This document shows positions 17,101-27,119 of a stretch of 64,000 bases of DNA, piece by piece. This stretch comes from an uncultured Flavobacteriaceae bacterium (GTDB taxonomy: Bacteria > Bacteroidota > Bacteroidia > Flavobacteriales > Flavobacteriaceae): positions 682,001 to 746,000 of the forward strand of contig CANNBV010000003.1 of NCBI GenBank assembly GCA_947502975.1, in the 5' to 3' direction. The notes beneath the pieces were generated by a model, which saw only the letters and a list, made by a program, of their open reading frames with translations, was not told the DNA's origin and did not search any database. The number at the start of each line of letters is the position of its first letter. Within the stretch, counting starts at the first letter, position 1. The position numbers and the translations under genes were made by a program.

Positions 17101-20100
17101 ACAGAACCATCTCCCCAAATAACTAGTACACTACCATTTGGTACTATGGGTAAGGTTATGGTTTGATTTGGAGCGGTTGTTTCCCATTTTGTAACAAAAC
17201 TAAGGTTTGAACACTCTCTTGCACCATCATTAATAGTCCAGCCAAAATTTGTTTCTAAATTAGTTCTTGCATCTTCACCAAGGCAATAGTTAGATAAGTC
17301 AGCGTCAAATATAACATCACTTGGTACATCATCTATACCATCTCCAGCTCCTCCATCACTTGTATCTTCTGCCCAACCTATTAATAAGGCATCATAATTA
17401 CTTATGGATAATGGCACACTAAGAAGCATGTTACCCATAATAGCAACATTAGAAATATCCCAATCACCTAGATCTTGATTAAAGCTAGTAGCATTAAGAA
17501 GCATTGAAGCCATATCAGTAACATTAGACACATCCCAATGCCCTATATCTTGATTAAAGCTAGTAGCACCAAGAAACATTCCTGTCATAGTTATGACATT
17601 ACCTGTTTGCCAATTTCCTAAAGGCTGATTGAAATTTTCAACTAGAACAAACATAGCATTCATATGAGTAACATTAGACACATCCCAATTATTAAATGCT
17701 GGTGTACCTACCAATGAAGAACAGAGTCTAAACATAGCTGACATTGATGTGACATTGGATAGGTCTGGGGCATCTGTTGCCGATATGTTTAAATTACTAC
17801 ACCCAGAAAAAGCTTCTTCCATAGAAGTCCACTGTATATCTCCCCATTGTATAACATCTACTATTTTATCTATTGATTCGTCACTGTTTGGAAAATATAT
17901 TCTTGGAAAATCTCCATAGATTTTTACTTCATATTCTTCTTCAGAAACATATGTATGAGAAGCATCACCTGTTAAGCCTATACTAATAATACCATCTCCC
18001 CAATCTACTGTATAATTGTAACCATCACCTACTGTTGGAATGGTTATACTTTCGCCAGCTTCTACATTCCATTTTGTTATAAAGGGCGAAAAATTAGGAC
18101 TTGTGCATGTAATAAAATCAAAACCATTATCATTAATATTCCATCCATAACCACCATTAGATACCGATTCTACTAAAAGATTTCTTGCATCTTCTCCTAA
18201 ACAATATTGACTACTACCTGCATCTAATGATAAATCTGTTGGGATTGGCCCTTCTCCTGCTTCTTGAGTTGACCATCCTATGAGCAGCGCATCATAATTT
18301 TCTGTAGAGAGTGTTACATTAGTAAACATATCTGCTCCAAATTGTAAACTTGTAATATCCCAATCACCTAGATTTTGATCAAAACTAGTCGCTCCAGAAA
18401 ACATGTTACTCATTCCTATAACATTTGATACATCCCAATTATTTAAGGGTTGATTAAAGCTTATACAACCATTAAACATATTATCCATATAAATAATATT
18501 GGATACATCCCAATTACTAATATCACCGTCAAAATTTATACAGTCAACAAACATAGATTCTATATTTGTAACATTAGATAAATCTGGCTCGTCTATATCT
18601 GGGTTAGTAATCTTTAAATTTTCGCAACCATGAAATGCTCTAAACATTGACGTCCACTCAATATCTCCCCATTGCTCTATGGTTTCTAACTTGTTTCTAT
18701 TATTACTCTGGTCTGAAGGAAAAAAGTTAATTCTTGGAAAATCACCATATATTTTAACTTCGTAAGTATCTGTTGTAGCATAGGTATGGCTTGCATTACC
18801 TGTTACATCACTTTGTATAGTACCATCGCCCCAATCTACAATATAATTATAGCCACTACCTGTTGTAGGTATTGTAATCATATCAAAAGGTGTGGTTGTT
18901 TTCCATGTTGTAATAAAAGGTGCAGGAAGACCGCATGTTGGATTTTGTTGAGCATCATTAATAGTCCAGCCAAAATTTGCTATTAAATTAGTTCTTGCAT
19001 CTTCTCCATCGCAATAACGACTGTTAGGTGCATCAAATTCTACATCAGTTGGTATCTGCGTTTCACCAGCATCTAAACTAGCCCAACCTATTAATAAGGC
19101 ATCATAATTTTCTGTTGAGAGGTTTACACCATTAAACATACCTATTGCAAAATCTAAAGAACTGATATCCCAAGCTCCAAGATTCTGATCAAATGATACT
19201 GCACTAGCAAACATACCATTTGCATTAACCAAACTTGATGTATTCCAAGAAGTAATATCTCCATTAAACGATTGTGCATCTAAAAACATCCCTTCCATAT
19301 TAATTACATTAGATACATCCCAGTTATCAAGAGGCTGATTGAAATCTAAAGCAGCTAAAAACATTGCTTCCATATCAATGACATTAGAAACATTCCAGTT
19401 ATTTAAAGGTTGATTGAATGTTGTACCAGAAAGGACTCTACTCATATGAGTAACATTAGAGACATCCCAATTATTGATATCGCTGTTAAAATTTGAACAC
19501 TGAAAAAACATGTTACTTAAATTAGAAACATTAGATAAATTTGGTACGTCTGAAGCGGTTACAATTAAATTACTACACCCAGAAAAAGCATTTTCCATAG
19601 AAGTCCATAGTATATCTCCCCATTGTACAACTTCTATTATTTTGGCTTTATTTTCATCAGTAGAATTGCTAAAATCAATTCTTGGAAAAACGCCATAGAT
19701 TTTAACTTCGTAAGTATCTGGTGTAGTATAGGTATGACTTACATCTCCTGTTATATTATTTTCTGAAGTACCATCACCCCAATCTACTATGTAATTATAA
19801 ACCTCGTCTGGCGATGTAGGGATTGTTATATTCATCCCGTTAGTGGCATCCCATTTGGTAGTAAAAAAAGCAACATTACTACAATCTAAACCAGCATCTA
19901 CAATAGTCCATCCTAGGTCTAGTAACTGATTTTTACCAGATTCTCCCGCGCAATAACTTGCTTCTGTACCAAAAGCGATTCCAGATGGTATCTGCGTTTC
20001 ACCAGGATCTAGAGTACTCCAACCATTTAATAAGGCGTCATAATTGGCTGCAGAGAATGTCGGATTATCCTTAAACATATCTTCAGCACCATTAAAAAAA

Positions 20101-23100
20101 GGTATAATAGTAAAACGTACTAAACTAGAAATATCCCAATTACTTATATCTTGATTAAAAGCAAGAGCAGCTCTAAACATACCACTCATATTTTCAACAT
20201 TAGATACATCCCAGTCTCCTATATCTTGATTAAAAGCTTCAGCACTATAAAACATGTAAGTCGTAGTTGTAACATTAGAAACATTCCAATTACTTATATC
20301 TTGATTAAAAATTGAAGCAAATCGAAACATGTTAGCCATATCTGTTACATTAGACACATCCCAATTACTTATATCTTCATTAAAAAGCCGACAATTAGTA
20401 AACAAGGAATTCATATTTGTAACATTAGAAACATCCCAATTACTAAATGAGTCGTTTCCTACTAGAATTCTACAACCAGCAAACATGTCCTCCATACTAG
20501 TTACTTTCGATAAATCTGGTATGTCTGTTGCTGAATATTCTAAATTAATACATCCAGAAAAAGCACCTTCCATTGTTTCCCATTCATTATCTCCCCATTG
20601 TACTACCTCAACTAGTTTATCTTTGTCGAAGCCATCAGTAGTAGAAAAATCAGTACCTGGAAAAATACCATAGATTTTTACTTCAAAAATTTCAGTTCTA
20701 TTGGGAAACCGATGGCGATCAATACGACCTCGAGAGTGCTCTAAAGCCGAACCATCTCCCCAATCAATGACATAATCATAATTTCCCGGAAGATCTCTTG
20801 GTACCGGTATGCTTAAGAAATTTCTATTTCTTACTATATTCCATCTTGTTATAAAAGGTGTTCTATTTAAATAGCATTCTAGATTTTCATACCCTCCATC
20901 TGTGATATTCCAGCCAAATTCTATTCTTAATGTCTTTCGCTCATATATTGCTTCGCAATAGGTACTATTACCTGCGCTAAAAGTTATATCTTGTGGTATT
21001 TGTGTTTCGTTAGTATCTAACGTACTCCAACCTACTAATAAGGCCTCATAATTTTCTGTAGATAATGCGACATTTTGAAACATGCTAGCTGCGTTTTCTA
21101 AACTAGAAATATCCCAGTTACCCAAATCTTGATCAAAGAATGATGCATTTGCAAACATACTACTCATGTCAGTAACAATACTTACATCCCAATTGCTCAA
21201 ATCTTGATTAAAGGATGATGCATTTGAAAACATATCACTCATGCTAGTAACATTACTTACATCCCAATTGCTCAAATCTTGATTAAAAGTATAAGCTTCA
21301 GAAAACATTTCACTCATATTTGTAACACTTGACACATTCCAATTGCCTATATCTTGATTAAAAGCAGAAACAAAAGCAAACATAGCAGTCATATCTGTTA
21401 CATTACTAACATTCCAATTGCTCAAATCTTGATTAAAAGCAGAAGCAAAAGCAAACATTTCACTCATATTTGTCACCTTACTAACATTCCATGATGAAAT
21501 ATCTCTATTAAAATTAGTATTTTCATTAAATAATTGCGACATATTTTCTACGTTACCAACATCCCAATTTTCAATATTTAAATTACCTCCAGCATTATAA
21601 AATGTACCTTTCATAGAAGTAACTTGACTTAAATTAGGTGCATTTGTTGCAGTAACTTGTAGATTTACGCAGCCCCAAAATGCACCTTCGAAAGACCTAT
21701 AGATAATATCTCCCCAGTCTGAAACTTCAATTATTTTAGGAGCTTCAGCATCGTTATTAAATTGAAATCCAGGGAAATCTCCTGTAATTGACACTTCGTA
21801 TATACCTTGTTGTGCATAGCCATGAGTAAAATCTCCTGTAAGACCAGTACTTGTAGTACCGTCTCCCCAATTTACATTGTAATTGTATGTTTCTCCTTGT
21901 ATTGTACGAATTGTTATTTGATTATTATTAGATGCGCCATCATTATTGGTTCTCCACTTAGTTACTAATGGGTCCATAGCAGCACAATTTACTCTACCAT
22001 CATCTAAAATTGTCCAACCTTGATTTTGTATTAAGTTCTCGTGTTCTTCATTTGCAATACAATAATTAATGCCTTCAGCTCCAAAGGTTACACCTTGGGG
22101 TATGGCTGTTTCTCCTGCATTAGTATTTAAGGTATTCCAGCCTATTAATAGGGCATCGTAATTTTCTATAGATAAACCAGAATTATTAAACATATTATCT
22201 GCTTGTTCTAAACTAGAAATATCCCAAGTACTTAAATCTTGGTCAAATCCAATAGCACCTTCAAACATGTTAGCCATATTTGTTACATTAGACACGTCCC
22301 AAGTACTAATATCTGGATTAAAATTAACCACCTCCTTAAACATATTCCCCATAGAAATAATATTGGACACATCCCAATCGCCTAAAACTTCCGGATTGGT
22401 GATGACCGCTTTACTAAACGCAGAACCCATCTTAGTTACATTGGAAAGGTTTGGTGGTGTTTCAGGTAATGTAAGATTACATGATGGAAATGCAAATTGA
22501 AAAGACAACCATACATTATTGCCCCAACTCTCAACAGCCTTTAAGGCTTCTCTATCGTTAGTACTCGAGAAATCATATCGAAAACCACCTATGTTACCAT
22601 AAATTTTTATAAAATATTCTCCTGCTCCAAAATAAACATGAGACGTAAAATCATCATATCCTGTAACATAGGTGCCATCTCCCCAATCTACCGCATAGGT
22701 TTCATTTGAATATTGGTCTAAGGGTAGATTAAAATTTTGATTATCGGAAGTGGTCTCTATACGTAACACTACCGGGGCAGCACAATCTATATTAGATACA
22801 CTCGCCGAACAGGTTGCCATATTGGCCGCAGCATCGGTAGCGTACAACGTAACATCTAGAGTAGAAGGACCATCACAACCAATGATTATAGGTAATGAAG
22901 AACGTATATTGGTATCTGTTGTTATTGTTCCTGTTAAAGATTGAAACGTTGAGCTTGTAACATCTGCGCCATATACATATAAATAATATACCGTATTAGG
23001 ATGCATAAAATATGTATTGCTACCCTCTACAATAGTATTTGTTTCACTATCAATTGTTGCGCCTCCTATATAGCCTTGTCGTTCTGCCAACTCATCTGCA

Positions 23101-25838
23101 GTAGGTGGATAATCCCATATACGATAGGTAAATTGAGACTCCGCTCCTGTAACACCAGTATCTTCTATAGCAATATCAAAATCGAAAGTGTAATTCCTGG
23201 TAAATGGCACCATAAATGTTGATGGCTCATAGTACTTACCTAAATCTTCATTATTAGAGGTATCTATATTGAGGTAAAACGTATTATTTTCTGTTAGAAA
23301 ATGAAGTTGATCAGAATCGTCGGTTGAGCCATTATCAAAATCTGAAGGTGTAATAAGATATCCTGTTGCAATGTCTGGATATTCCCCTACTGCAACATCC
23401 TGACAATTTATAACAGGACTGTTAGTATCTTCTACTGTTATGGTAAAAGAGCATAACACTCCCTTATTAAAGCCATCTGTCACTTCAAAAGTTTGTTGCG
23501 TTACTCCAACAGGAAAAAAGCTACCACTAGGTAAGCCTGACGTTTGTGTTATTTCTAAATCTTCTGAGGAACCACAATTGTCTGTAGCAACCAAATCTGT
23601 AAACGTTACTACAGCTCCCGCACTTCCCGGTGTTATTGGTACTGTGATATCTTCTGGACAATTTGTGAATTCTGGCGCTACGGTTTCTATGACTTGAACT
23701 TCAAAGCTACAGCTTGTGGTATTGCCTAAATTGTCTGTAGCTGTATAGCTAACAATCGATCTTCCTACAGGAAACACATCGCCAATTCCTAATGCAGAGG
23801 TTTGTACAAGACCATCAGGTATGGTAGTACAAGGCGAACCTGGTTCTGCTGTAAGCACAATCCCTTCTAAAATACCACCACAACTTCCATCTGAGAGTAC
23901 TATGCTTATTTCATCAATAGATCCATTAATAGTTTCACAACCACTTATTATTGGTCTAGACGCCTCAATAGCCAAATCTACCATACAGTTGCTACTTTGC
24001 CCATTATTTTCAAAAGCATATAAATTTATGGGTATAGATGAGCCTATATCTGCACAGTCTATTGGTATATCTGGGCTGTTTAGATACATCATCTCTGAGC
24101 TAAATGCTAATGTACCGTTAAAATTCCCTGTATTATTACCATCGTTTCTAATGACAGAGGCATAATAGGTTTTGCCACTTTGCAGCATAAGGGTATTAGT
24201 TCCATTAGGCGTGTCTATGTTACCATTAGAGGTAAATTCTACAACGTTTAGATATCCGTCTCTATCATAATAATTTCCTGCATTTGGATTAAAGGCATCT
24301 TCCCATATGAATAATGTGCTCGATTGGTCTCCTGAAACAGTTAATGTATAATTGCCTGTTGCTGGTGGTTTTAATTCAAATAATTGATAACCAAAAACGG
24401 GGAAACTACTTATAAGTTCATCTGTAGGGCTATTGCTGTCAAGCACTACTGAAACTTCCGTTCCTGTACCAAAAGCAAAGCTTATGGCTTCAGATAAATC
24501 ATTTGTGGCTTGTCCTACTATTTCTGGCGTTACATTTAAAGTTCCTTCTGCAGGTATGGTTATACTAGACTCACAGCTTAAAACGGGTGCCGTATCTACA
24601 ATAACATTATAGCTACAAACTGAACTTTGGTTACCCGCACTATCTTCAAGAGCCAGTTGTACTGTAAAATTTGTTGTTGGTACTGTTCCAAATGCAGGTC
24701 CATTATCTATACGTACTAAAGTTAATTCATTACTGGCAGAACAATTATCATCTGCAGATATACTAGGTGTTGGTAAAATTTGATTTTCTAATAAGGTAAT
24801 AGCTCCTGGGCAATTATTGATAACTGGTGCCTCTGTATCTTCTACTATCACATTAAAGGTACATGATTCGTTAATACCTCCAGCCGTTTCTACTTCATAA
24901 GTAATAGCTGTACTTCCAACCGGGAACCCTCCAAAAGGTATTCCTGTATATGCTTCGGAAGCAATGACACAAATAGTGTTATTGAAAGTTATATTATTAT
25001 AAGCTTCTACATCAGCGATTGCCCTACATGTGCCTGGGGCTGCGTTAACTATAATATCGTTACATTGTAAGCCTGGTGATATTTTACTTCTAACGTACAC
25101 AAAGGTTGTACAAGTATCTGTTAATCCATTACCATCGGTTACTGTTAAGGTAACGTTATGCTGGTCTTCTATATCACTACAATCAAAAGTGTTAGGGGAT
25201 ACTGCCATTGAAGCAATGCCTGAAATTCCAATATCATACGAGCCATCATTGATTTCTTCTGGGGTCAAAGTATATTGTCCATTACTATCAAGATTTATTT
25301 CTATTGATTTACATTGCGCAACGGGAGCAAAGGTATCTGCTCCTTCATAATGCACTATAAATTTTAAGTCGCTATTTGTAAAATCTTCATTGCCCTCAAA
25401 CATATTTCCTGATGGATATGGACTACCGCTTTTCTCGGTTAAATTAGCACCTTCTCCATCAAATAATTTAAAGAAATACATTTCACCTGCAGTAACAGCA
25501 TATCCACCAAATGTCACCGTATATGTCCTTCTTTCGTTTGTTGATGCAAATAGGGTAAATGATTTTGTTCTTTGACCATCGGTATCATTACCAACAGCTA
25601 CTCTTGCAGTTGTAGTTGTTTCTGCATAGTCTGTAGAAAAGGTAACACCTACTATATTACCACTACATGATGCGATAAAGGTTTGTCCTTGAACACCTGA
25701 AGCTAAAGTTGTTTTTCTTGTATCATTTTGATTAAATTGTCCTATGTCATTTATAGGAGTACATTGTGCATTAACACTTTGTATACTAAAAGAAAAAACA
25801 AATAGTACTATGTAAATTAAAGGGGGTGTTGCTTTCAT
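14154..25838 (-). CDS. Giant BspA-type (DUF285) surface protein, 3894 aa
   Basis: The signal peptide (MKATPPLIYIVLFVFSFSIQ, cut near residue 25) is followed by a beta-sandwich domain and several HYR/Ig-like domains (EDTEAPVINNCP, TVAPEFTNCPEDITVP), to about residue 1100. Then come eight modules. Each has a PKD-like opening (FITKW, then VDWGDGT), a phrase such as EVKIYGDFPRI, several ~25-residue DUF285 repeats (NWDVSNVTNMSSMF, FNQDLSNWDVSN) and a closing LLIGW with a YC and EDAR pair. The last ~300 residues are shared with the other two giants and contain two acidic Ca-site-like loops (DADGNGFVN, DLDMDGKV). No usual T9SS tail is seen. Probable role: adhesion or binding at the cell surface. It has its own promoter box and strong terminator. 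Confidence 0.9.
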   Translation of the reverse strand: MKATPPLIYIVLFVFSFSIQSVNAQCTPINDIGQFNQNDTRKTTLASGVQGQTFIASCSGNIVGVTFSTDYAETTTTARVAVGNDTDGQRTKSFTLFASTNERRTYTVTFGGYAVTAGEMYFFKLFDGEGANLTEKSGSPYPSGNMFEGNEDFTNSDLKFIVHYEGADTFAPVAQCKSIEINLDSNGQYTLTPEEINDGSYDIGISGIASMAVSPNTFDCSDIEDQHNVTLTVTDGNGLTDTCTTFVYVRSKISPGLQCNDIIVNAAPGTCRAIADVEAYNNITFNNTICVIASEAYTGIPFGGFPVGSTAITYEVETAGGINESCTFNVIVEDTEAPVINNCPGAITLLENQILPTPSISADDNCSASNELTLVRIDNGPAFGTVPTTNFTVQLALEDSAGNQSSVCSYNVIVDTAPVLSCESSITIPAEGTLNVTPEIVGQATNDLSEAISFAFGTGTEVSVVLDSNSPTDELISSFPVFGYQLFELKPPATGNYTLTVSGDQSSTLFIWEDAFNPNAGNYYDRDGYLNVVEFTSNGNIDTPNGTNTLMLQSGKTYYASVIRNDGNNTGNFNGTLAFSSEMMYLNSPDIPIDCADIGSSIPINLYAFENNGQSSNCMVDLAIEASRPIISGCETINGSIDEISIVLSDGSCGGILEGIVLTAEPGSPCTTIPDGLVQTSALGIGDVFPVGRSIVSYTATDNLGNTTSCSFEVQVIETVAPEFTNCPEDITVPITPGSAGAVVTFTDLVATDNCGSSEDLEITQTSGLPSGSFFPVGVTQQTFEVTDGFNKGVLCSFTITVEDTNSPVINCQDVAVGEYPDIATGYLITPSDFDNGSTDDSDQLHFLTENNTFYLNIDTSNNEDLGKYYEPSTFMVPFTRNYTFDFDIAIEDTGVTGAESQFTYRIWDYPPTADELAERQGYIGGATIDSETNTIVEGSNTYFMHPNTVYYLYVYGADVTSSTFQSLTGTITTDTNIRSSLPIIIGCDGPSTLDVTLYATDAAANMATCSASVSNIDCAAPVVLRIETTSDNQNFNLPLDQYSNETYAVDWGDGTYVTGYDDFTSHVYFGAGEYFIKIYGNIGGFRYDFSSTNDREALKAVESWGNNVWLSFQFAFPSCNLTLPETPPNLSNVTKMGSAFSKAVITNPEVLGDWDVSNIISMGNMFKEVVNFNPDISTWDVSNVTNMANMFEGAIGFDQDLSTWDISSLEQADNMFNNSGLSIENYDALLIGWNTLNTNAGETAIPQGVTFGAEGINYCIANEEHENLIQNQGWTILDDGRVNCAAMDPLVTKWRTNNDGASNNNQITIRTIQGETYNYNVNWGDGTTSTGLTGDFTHGYAQQGIYEVSITGDFPGFQFNNDAEAPKIIEVSDWGDIIYRSFEGAFWGCVNLQVTATNAPNLSQVTSMKGTFYNAGGNLNIENWDVGNVENMSQLFNENTNFNRDISSWNVSKVTNMSEMFAFASAFNQDLSNWNVSNVTDMTAMFAFVSAFNQDIGNWNVSSVTNMSEMFSEAYTFNQDLSNWDVSNVTSMSDMFSNASSFNQDLSNWDVSIVTDMSSMFANASFFDQDLGNWDISSLENAASMFQNVALSTENYEALLVGWSTLDTNETQIPQDITFSAGNSTYCEAIYERKTLRIEFGWNITDGGYENLECYLNRTPFITRWNIVRNRNFLSIPVPRDLPGNYDYVIDWGDGSALEHSRGRIDRHRFPNRTEIFEVKIYGIFPGTDFSTTDGFDKDKLVEVVQWGDNEWETMEGAFSGCINLEYSATDIPDLSKVTSMEDMFAGCRILVGNDSFSNWDVSNVTNMNSLFTNCRLFNEDISNWDVSNVTDMANMFRFASIFNQDISNWNVSNVTTTTYMFYSAEAFNQDIGDWDVSNVENMSGMFRAALAFNQDISNWDISSLVRFTIIPFFNGAEDMFKDNPTFSAANYDALLNGWSTLDPGETQIPSGIAFGTEASYCAGESGKNQLLDLGWTIVDAGLDCSNVAFFTTKWDATNGMNITIPTSPDEVYNYIVDWGDGTSENNITGDVSHTYTTPDTYEVKIYGVFPRIDFSNSTDENKAKIIEVVQWGDILWTSMENAFSGCSNLIVTASDVPNLSNVSNLSNMFFQCSNFNSDINNWDVSNVTHMSRVLSGTTFNQPLNNWNVSNVIDMEAMFLAALDFNQPLDNWDVSNVINMEGMFLDAQSFNGDITSWNTSSLVNANGMFASAVSFDQNLGAWDISSLDFAIGMFNGVNLSTENYDALLIGWASLDAGETQIPTDVEFDAPNSRYCDGEDARTNLIANFGWTINDAQQNPTCGLPAPFITTWKTTTPFDMITIPTTGSGYNYIVDWGDGTIQSDVTGNASHTYATTDTYEVKIYGDFPRINFFPSDQSNNRNKLETIEQWGDIEWTSMFRAFHGCENLKITNPDIDEPDLSNVTNIESMFVDCINFDGDISNWDVSNIIYMDNMFNGCISFNQPLNNWDVSNVIGMSNMFSGATSFDQNLGDWDITSLQFGADMFTNVTLSTENYDALLIGWSTQEAGEGPIPTDLSLDAGSSQYCLGEDARNLLVESVSNGGYGWNINDNGFDFITCTSPNFSPFITKWNVEAGESITIPTVGDGYNYTVDWGDGIISIGLTGDASHTYVSEEEYEVKIYGDFPRIYFPNSDESIDKIVDVIQWGDIQWTSMEEAFSGCSNLNISATDAPDLSNVTSMSAMFRLCSSLVGTPAFNNWDVSNVTHMNAMFVLVENFNQPLGNWQTGNVITMTGMFLGATSFNQDIGHWDVSNVTDMASMLLNATSFNQDLGDWDISNVAIMGNMLLSVPLSISNYDALLIGWAEDTSDGGAGDGIDDVPSDVIFDADLSNYCLGEDARTNLETNFGWTINDGARECSNLSFVTKWETTAPNQTITLPIVPNGSVLVIWGDGSVDSVSNNNPTHQYSEVRDDYIITVIGRIESIKFGNTGSESNILEVMEWGENPSWNTMEEAFFLCQNLDITATDTPNLSNVSSMELMFAGCEKLVGTSAFNDWDVSNVTNMKDMFISAILFNQPLDQWDVSNVSNMSSMFFGAETFNQDIGNWNVSKVSNMSSMFLGAGAFNQNLGAWDISSLSNASNMLTSAQLSIENYDNTLIGWATLDVDEAQIPQNATFSGGSNQYCFAEDARNDLEIMYGWNMTDGGQNAQCSGEEAFITKWQLEDDDLEFTFPIVEGETYYYQIDWGDGSPVQITTEALTHDYALTDGNGGVKTIAIKGIFPRVRIAPYIDSGSGPELDTSAAILEKIVEISQWGNIQWSSMEEAFAFCENLDVTATDTPNLSQVTSMKAMFQSCNSLVGTSAFNNWDTSNIINMEELFLDASSFNQAIGNWNVGNVELMSSMFSGAFVFNQSIENWNVSNVTSMAYMFRRTFNFNQPLADWNVSNVIEMERMFSTSDKFNQDLNDWDVSNVKNMEGMFSAALAFNQPLNNWQTGNVLNMLGMFEFAENFNQDLNDWDVSNVSNMAFMFNAASNFNQSLSNWDLSSINTSFNGIFVQTNLDRSNYDATLIGWAEDTSDGGAGDGVDDIPQSSNTSFISLNSSPLIYCDGESARQALIDDYGWFITGDTKDCSDFVVVSPKVYLQGASLKPNLGEENLMRDDLRVNDLIPITSPYADMLQGGSVLNVAGSRAMVDWIWVELRDVSDPTIVVAGKSAILQRDGTIQSEEYFEKIPDVRFDNVPAGDYYVVVKHRNHLGIMSANTVALSVSPTEVDFTDGSVPTYGINAQIDLSFTGAGPMAMLAGDADGNGFVNVSGTGDSGKLSTKLYSEPGNAAFSLSYTGIEGYYNEDLDMDGKVLYSAGGDFTQLQTMMYTHPGNTGFSLSFSGYTTQLPIGGTTSKSLTTKEVEKTPKTITVEYIEINDKLEKASTFITYPVKH

Positions 25839-25860
25839 GATTATTTAATTTTTAAATCAT
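25834..25860 (-). promoter_or_regulatory. Leader hairpin with a two-codon upstream ORF at the giant gene start
   Basis: On the minus strand an ATG-ATT-TAA mini-ORF (25860-25852) lies just upstream of the start codon. The sequence around it and the start (CATGATTTAA near 25861 with TTAAATAATCATG at the start) is imperfectly self-complementary, so the start codon could be paired in the mRNA. The same arrangement occurs at 36725-36751. Confidence 0.4.
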
Positions 25861-25889
25861 GTGCAAGGTAGATTGAGTATTAGTTTTGA

Positions 25890-25932
25890 AAAATAAGAGA
25901 CAGCACGTAAATACTACGTAGCGGTACTTATA
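25890..25932 (-). promoter_or_regulatory. Locus promoter box (b), for the 3894-aa giant
   Basis: TATAAGTACCGCTACGTA (25932-25915), then 15 bases, then CTCTTATTTT (25899-25890) on the minus strand, 52 bases before the ATG. Confidence 0.85.
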
Positions 25933-25945
25933 TTGTACTATTTTT

Positions 25946-25982
25946 ATAAAAAAACCTCCTAATCTTTTTTATTAGAAGGTTT
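25946..25982 (-). terminator. Terminator of the 252-aa T9SS gene
   Basis: AAACCTCCTAAT (25952-25963) pairs with ATTAGAAGGTTT (25971-25982) with one mismatch and is followed by a U-rich run on the minus strand. It lies about 100 bases after the stop at 26081. Confidence 0.75.
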
Positions 25983-26080
25983 AATGACATCTTTTTTTTG
26001 TTTTGGGGATTGCTATTAATTAGTGTTTTATATTTTACATCTTAAGATTAGCCTTAATAGCTAAATTTCTTTAAAACACA

Positions 26081-26839
26081 TTATTCTATTTTTATGAACT
26101 TAACTGTATATTCATTATTAAATTTCAAGAAGTAAAGACCATTATTAAAACTCCTAATATCAATTTTTTCATTATTACTAATTGTACCGTCCATTACTTC
26201 TTGTCCCAAATAGTTTATAATAGTATAGTTTTTAGAAAACTCTAAATTTGAAATTGTAATATAATCTGAACTTGGATTAGGGAAAATTGAAACTTCTTCT
26301 CTAAAATCATGATTATTGTTAGAAAGTGTGTTACCACACTCTATTTCTAAAAAATACAAAAAATCTCGATTGGGAAAACTGTCAAACCCTGAAGCATTAG
26401 TCGGTAGGGCCCCACCATAATCTAACGCTTTATAATAAACTGTACTTCCCATTATATTAGCATAGTCTGTAGCTTCACTAGTAATCTCGTAAATTGCCAT
26501 AACCCAGTAATCACCCGGAGAAAGAACAATAGGTGTTACAGGTAACGATATTACTCCGTTTCCAACAGTACCAAAATCACTAAAAGTTATTAAATTATTA
26601 GGCACACCTGCATTATCATCATAAACAGCCATTTGCACTCCAGAACCAGTACCAAAACCAATCATATTGATAGACTTTAATGTACCTTCTTCTGAAAGCG
26701 TATATTTTGTCCCTAACAAGTTATTAGCTATAAAATTACCTGGTATTGGAGTAATAAATTCGTCATTACCAATATTACAGTTTTGGGCGTAAAATTTTAA
26801 ACTTAAAAGTATTATTGTAAAAAAATAAAGTTGTTTCAT
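26081..26839 (-). CDS. Small secreted protein with T9SS type A sorting domain
   Basis: This protein has 252 aa. The signal peptide MKQLYFFTIILLSLKFYAQ is followed by a ~150-residue beta domain with phrases GTGSGVQMAVYDDNAGVPNN and LSPGDYWVMAIYE. These resemble the jelly-roll openings of secreted proteins and, loosely, the first domain of the neighbouring giants. The C-terminal ~75 residues are a Por tail (VSIFPNPSSDYITISNL, NGLYFLKFNN, FIKIE). It is predicted to be secreted through the type IX system. It sits between two giants, and its only visible promoter is the locus box at 27001-27043, reached across a short truncated reading frame at 26846-26950. Confidence 0.85.
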   Translation of the reverse strand: MKQLYFFTIILLSLKFYAQNCNIGNDEFITPIPGNFIANNLLGTKYTLSEEGTLKSINMIGFGTGSGVQMAVYDDNAGVPNNLITFSDFGTVGNGVISLPVTPIVLSPGDYWVMAIYEITSEATDYANIMGSTVYYKALDYGGALPTNASGFDSFPNRDFLYFLEIECGNTLSNNNHDFREEVSIFPNPSSDYITISNLEFSKNYTIINYLGQEVMDGTISNNEKIDIRSFNNGLYFLKFNNEYTVKFIKIE

Positions 26840-26845
26840 AGTTAA

Positions 26846-26950
26846 TTATAATTTGGTTTTTAATAATTCATTTAGCATTGTATATTGAAACTTTACATAA
26901 GATTTATCATGTAGAAAATATTTTTCATAATTAAAGGGAGACACTTTCAT
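26846..26950 (-). pseudogene. Truncated 5' end of a former giant-protein gene
   Basis: A locus promoter box, the conserved leader (CCTTGCACACGATTTA) and an ATG at 26950 stand in the same spacing as at the giant genes. The frame (MKVSPFNYEKYF) matches the giant start MKVKAPF only for the first residues, then drifts and stops after 34 codons. It ends 6 bases before the ATG of the 252-aa T9SS gene. It may now act only as a leader ORF of that gene. Confidence 0.55.
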
Positions 26951-27000
26951 AACTATATAGTTATAAATCGTGTGCAAGGTAATTTGAATGTTTACTCTAT

Positions 27001-27043
27001 AAAATAAGAGACGGCTCGTAAATACCTAGTAGTAGTACTTATA
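27001..27043 (-). promoter_or_regulatory. Locus promoter box (c), at the truncated leader upstream of the 252-aa gene
   Basis: TATAAGTACTACTACTAG (27043-27026), 15 bases, CTCTTATTTT (27010-27001) on the minus strand. This is the most diverged left half of the seven, with the spacing unchanged. Confidence 0.75.
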
Positions 27044-27082
27044 TAAAGTATCGTTTCTTACTTGTTGGGCTACCATTTTAAT

Positions 27083-27119
27083 CAAAAAAAGCCTCAAATC
27101 TAGTATTCTTGAGGCTTTT
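27083..27119 (-). terminator. Terminator of the 3184-aa giant gene
   Basis: AAAAGCCTCAA (27087-27097) pairs with TTGAGGCTTTT (27109-27119), followed by TTT on the minus strand, about 55 bases after the stop. Confidence 0.85.
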
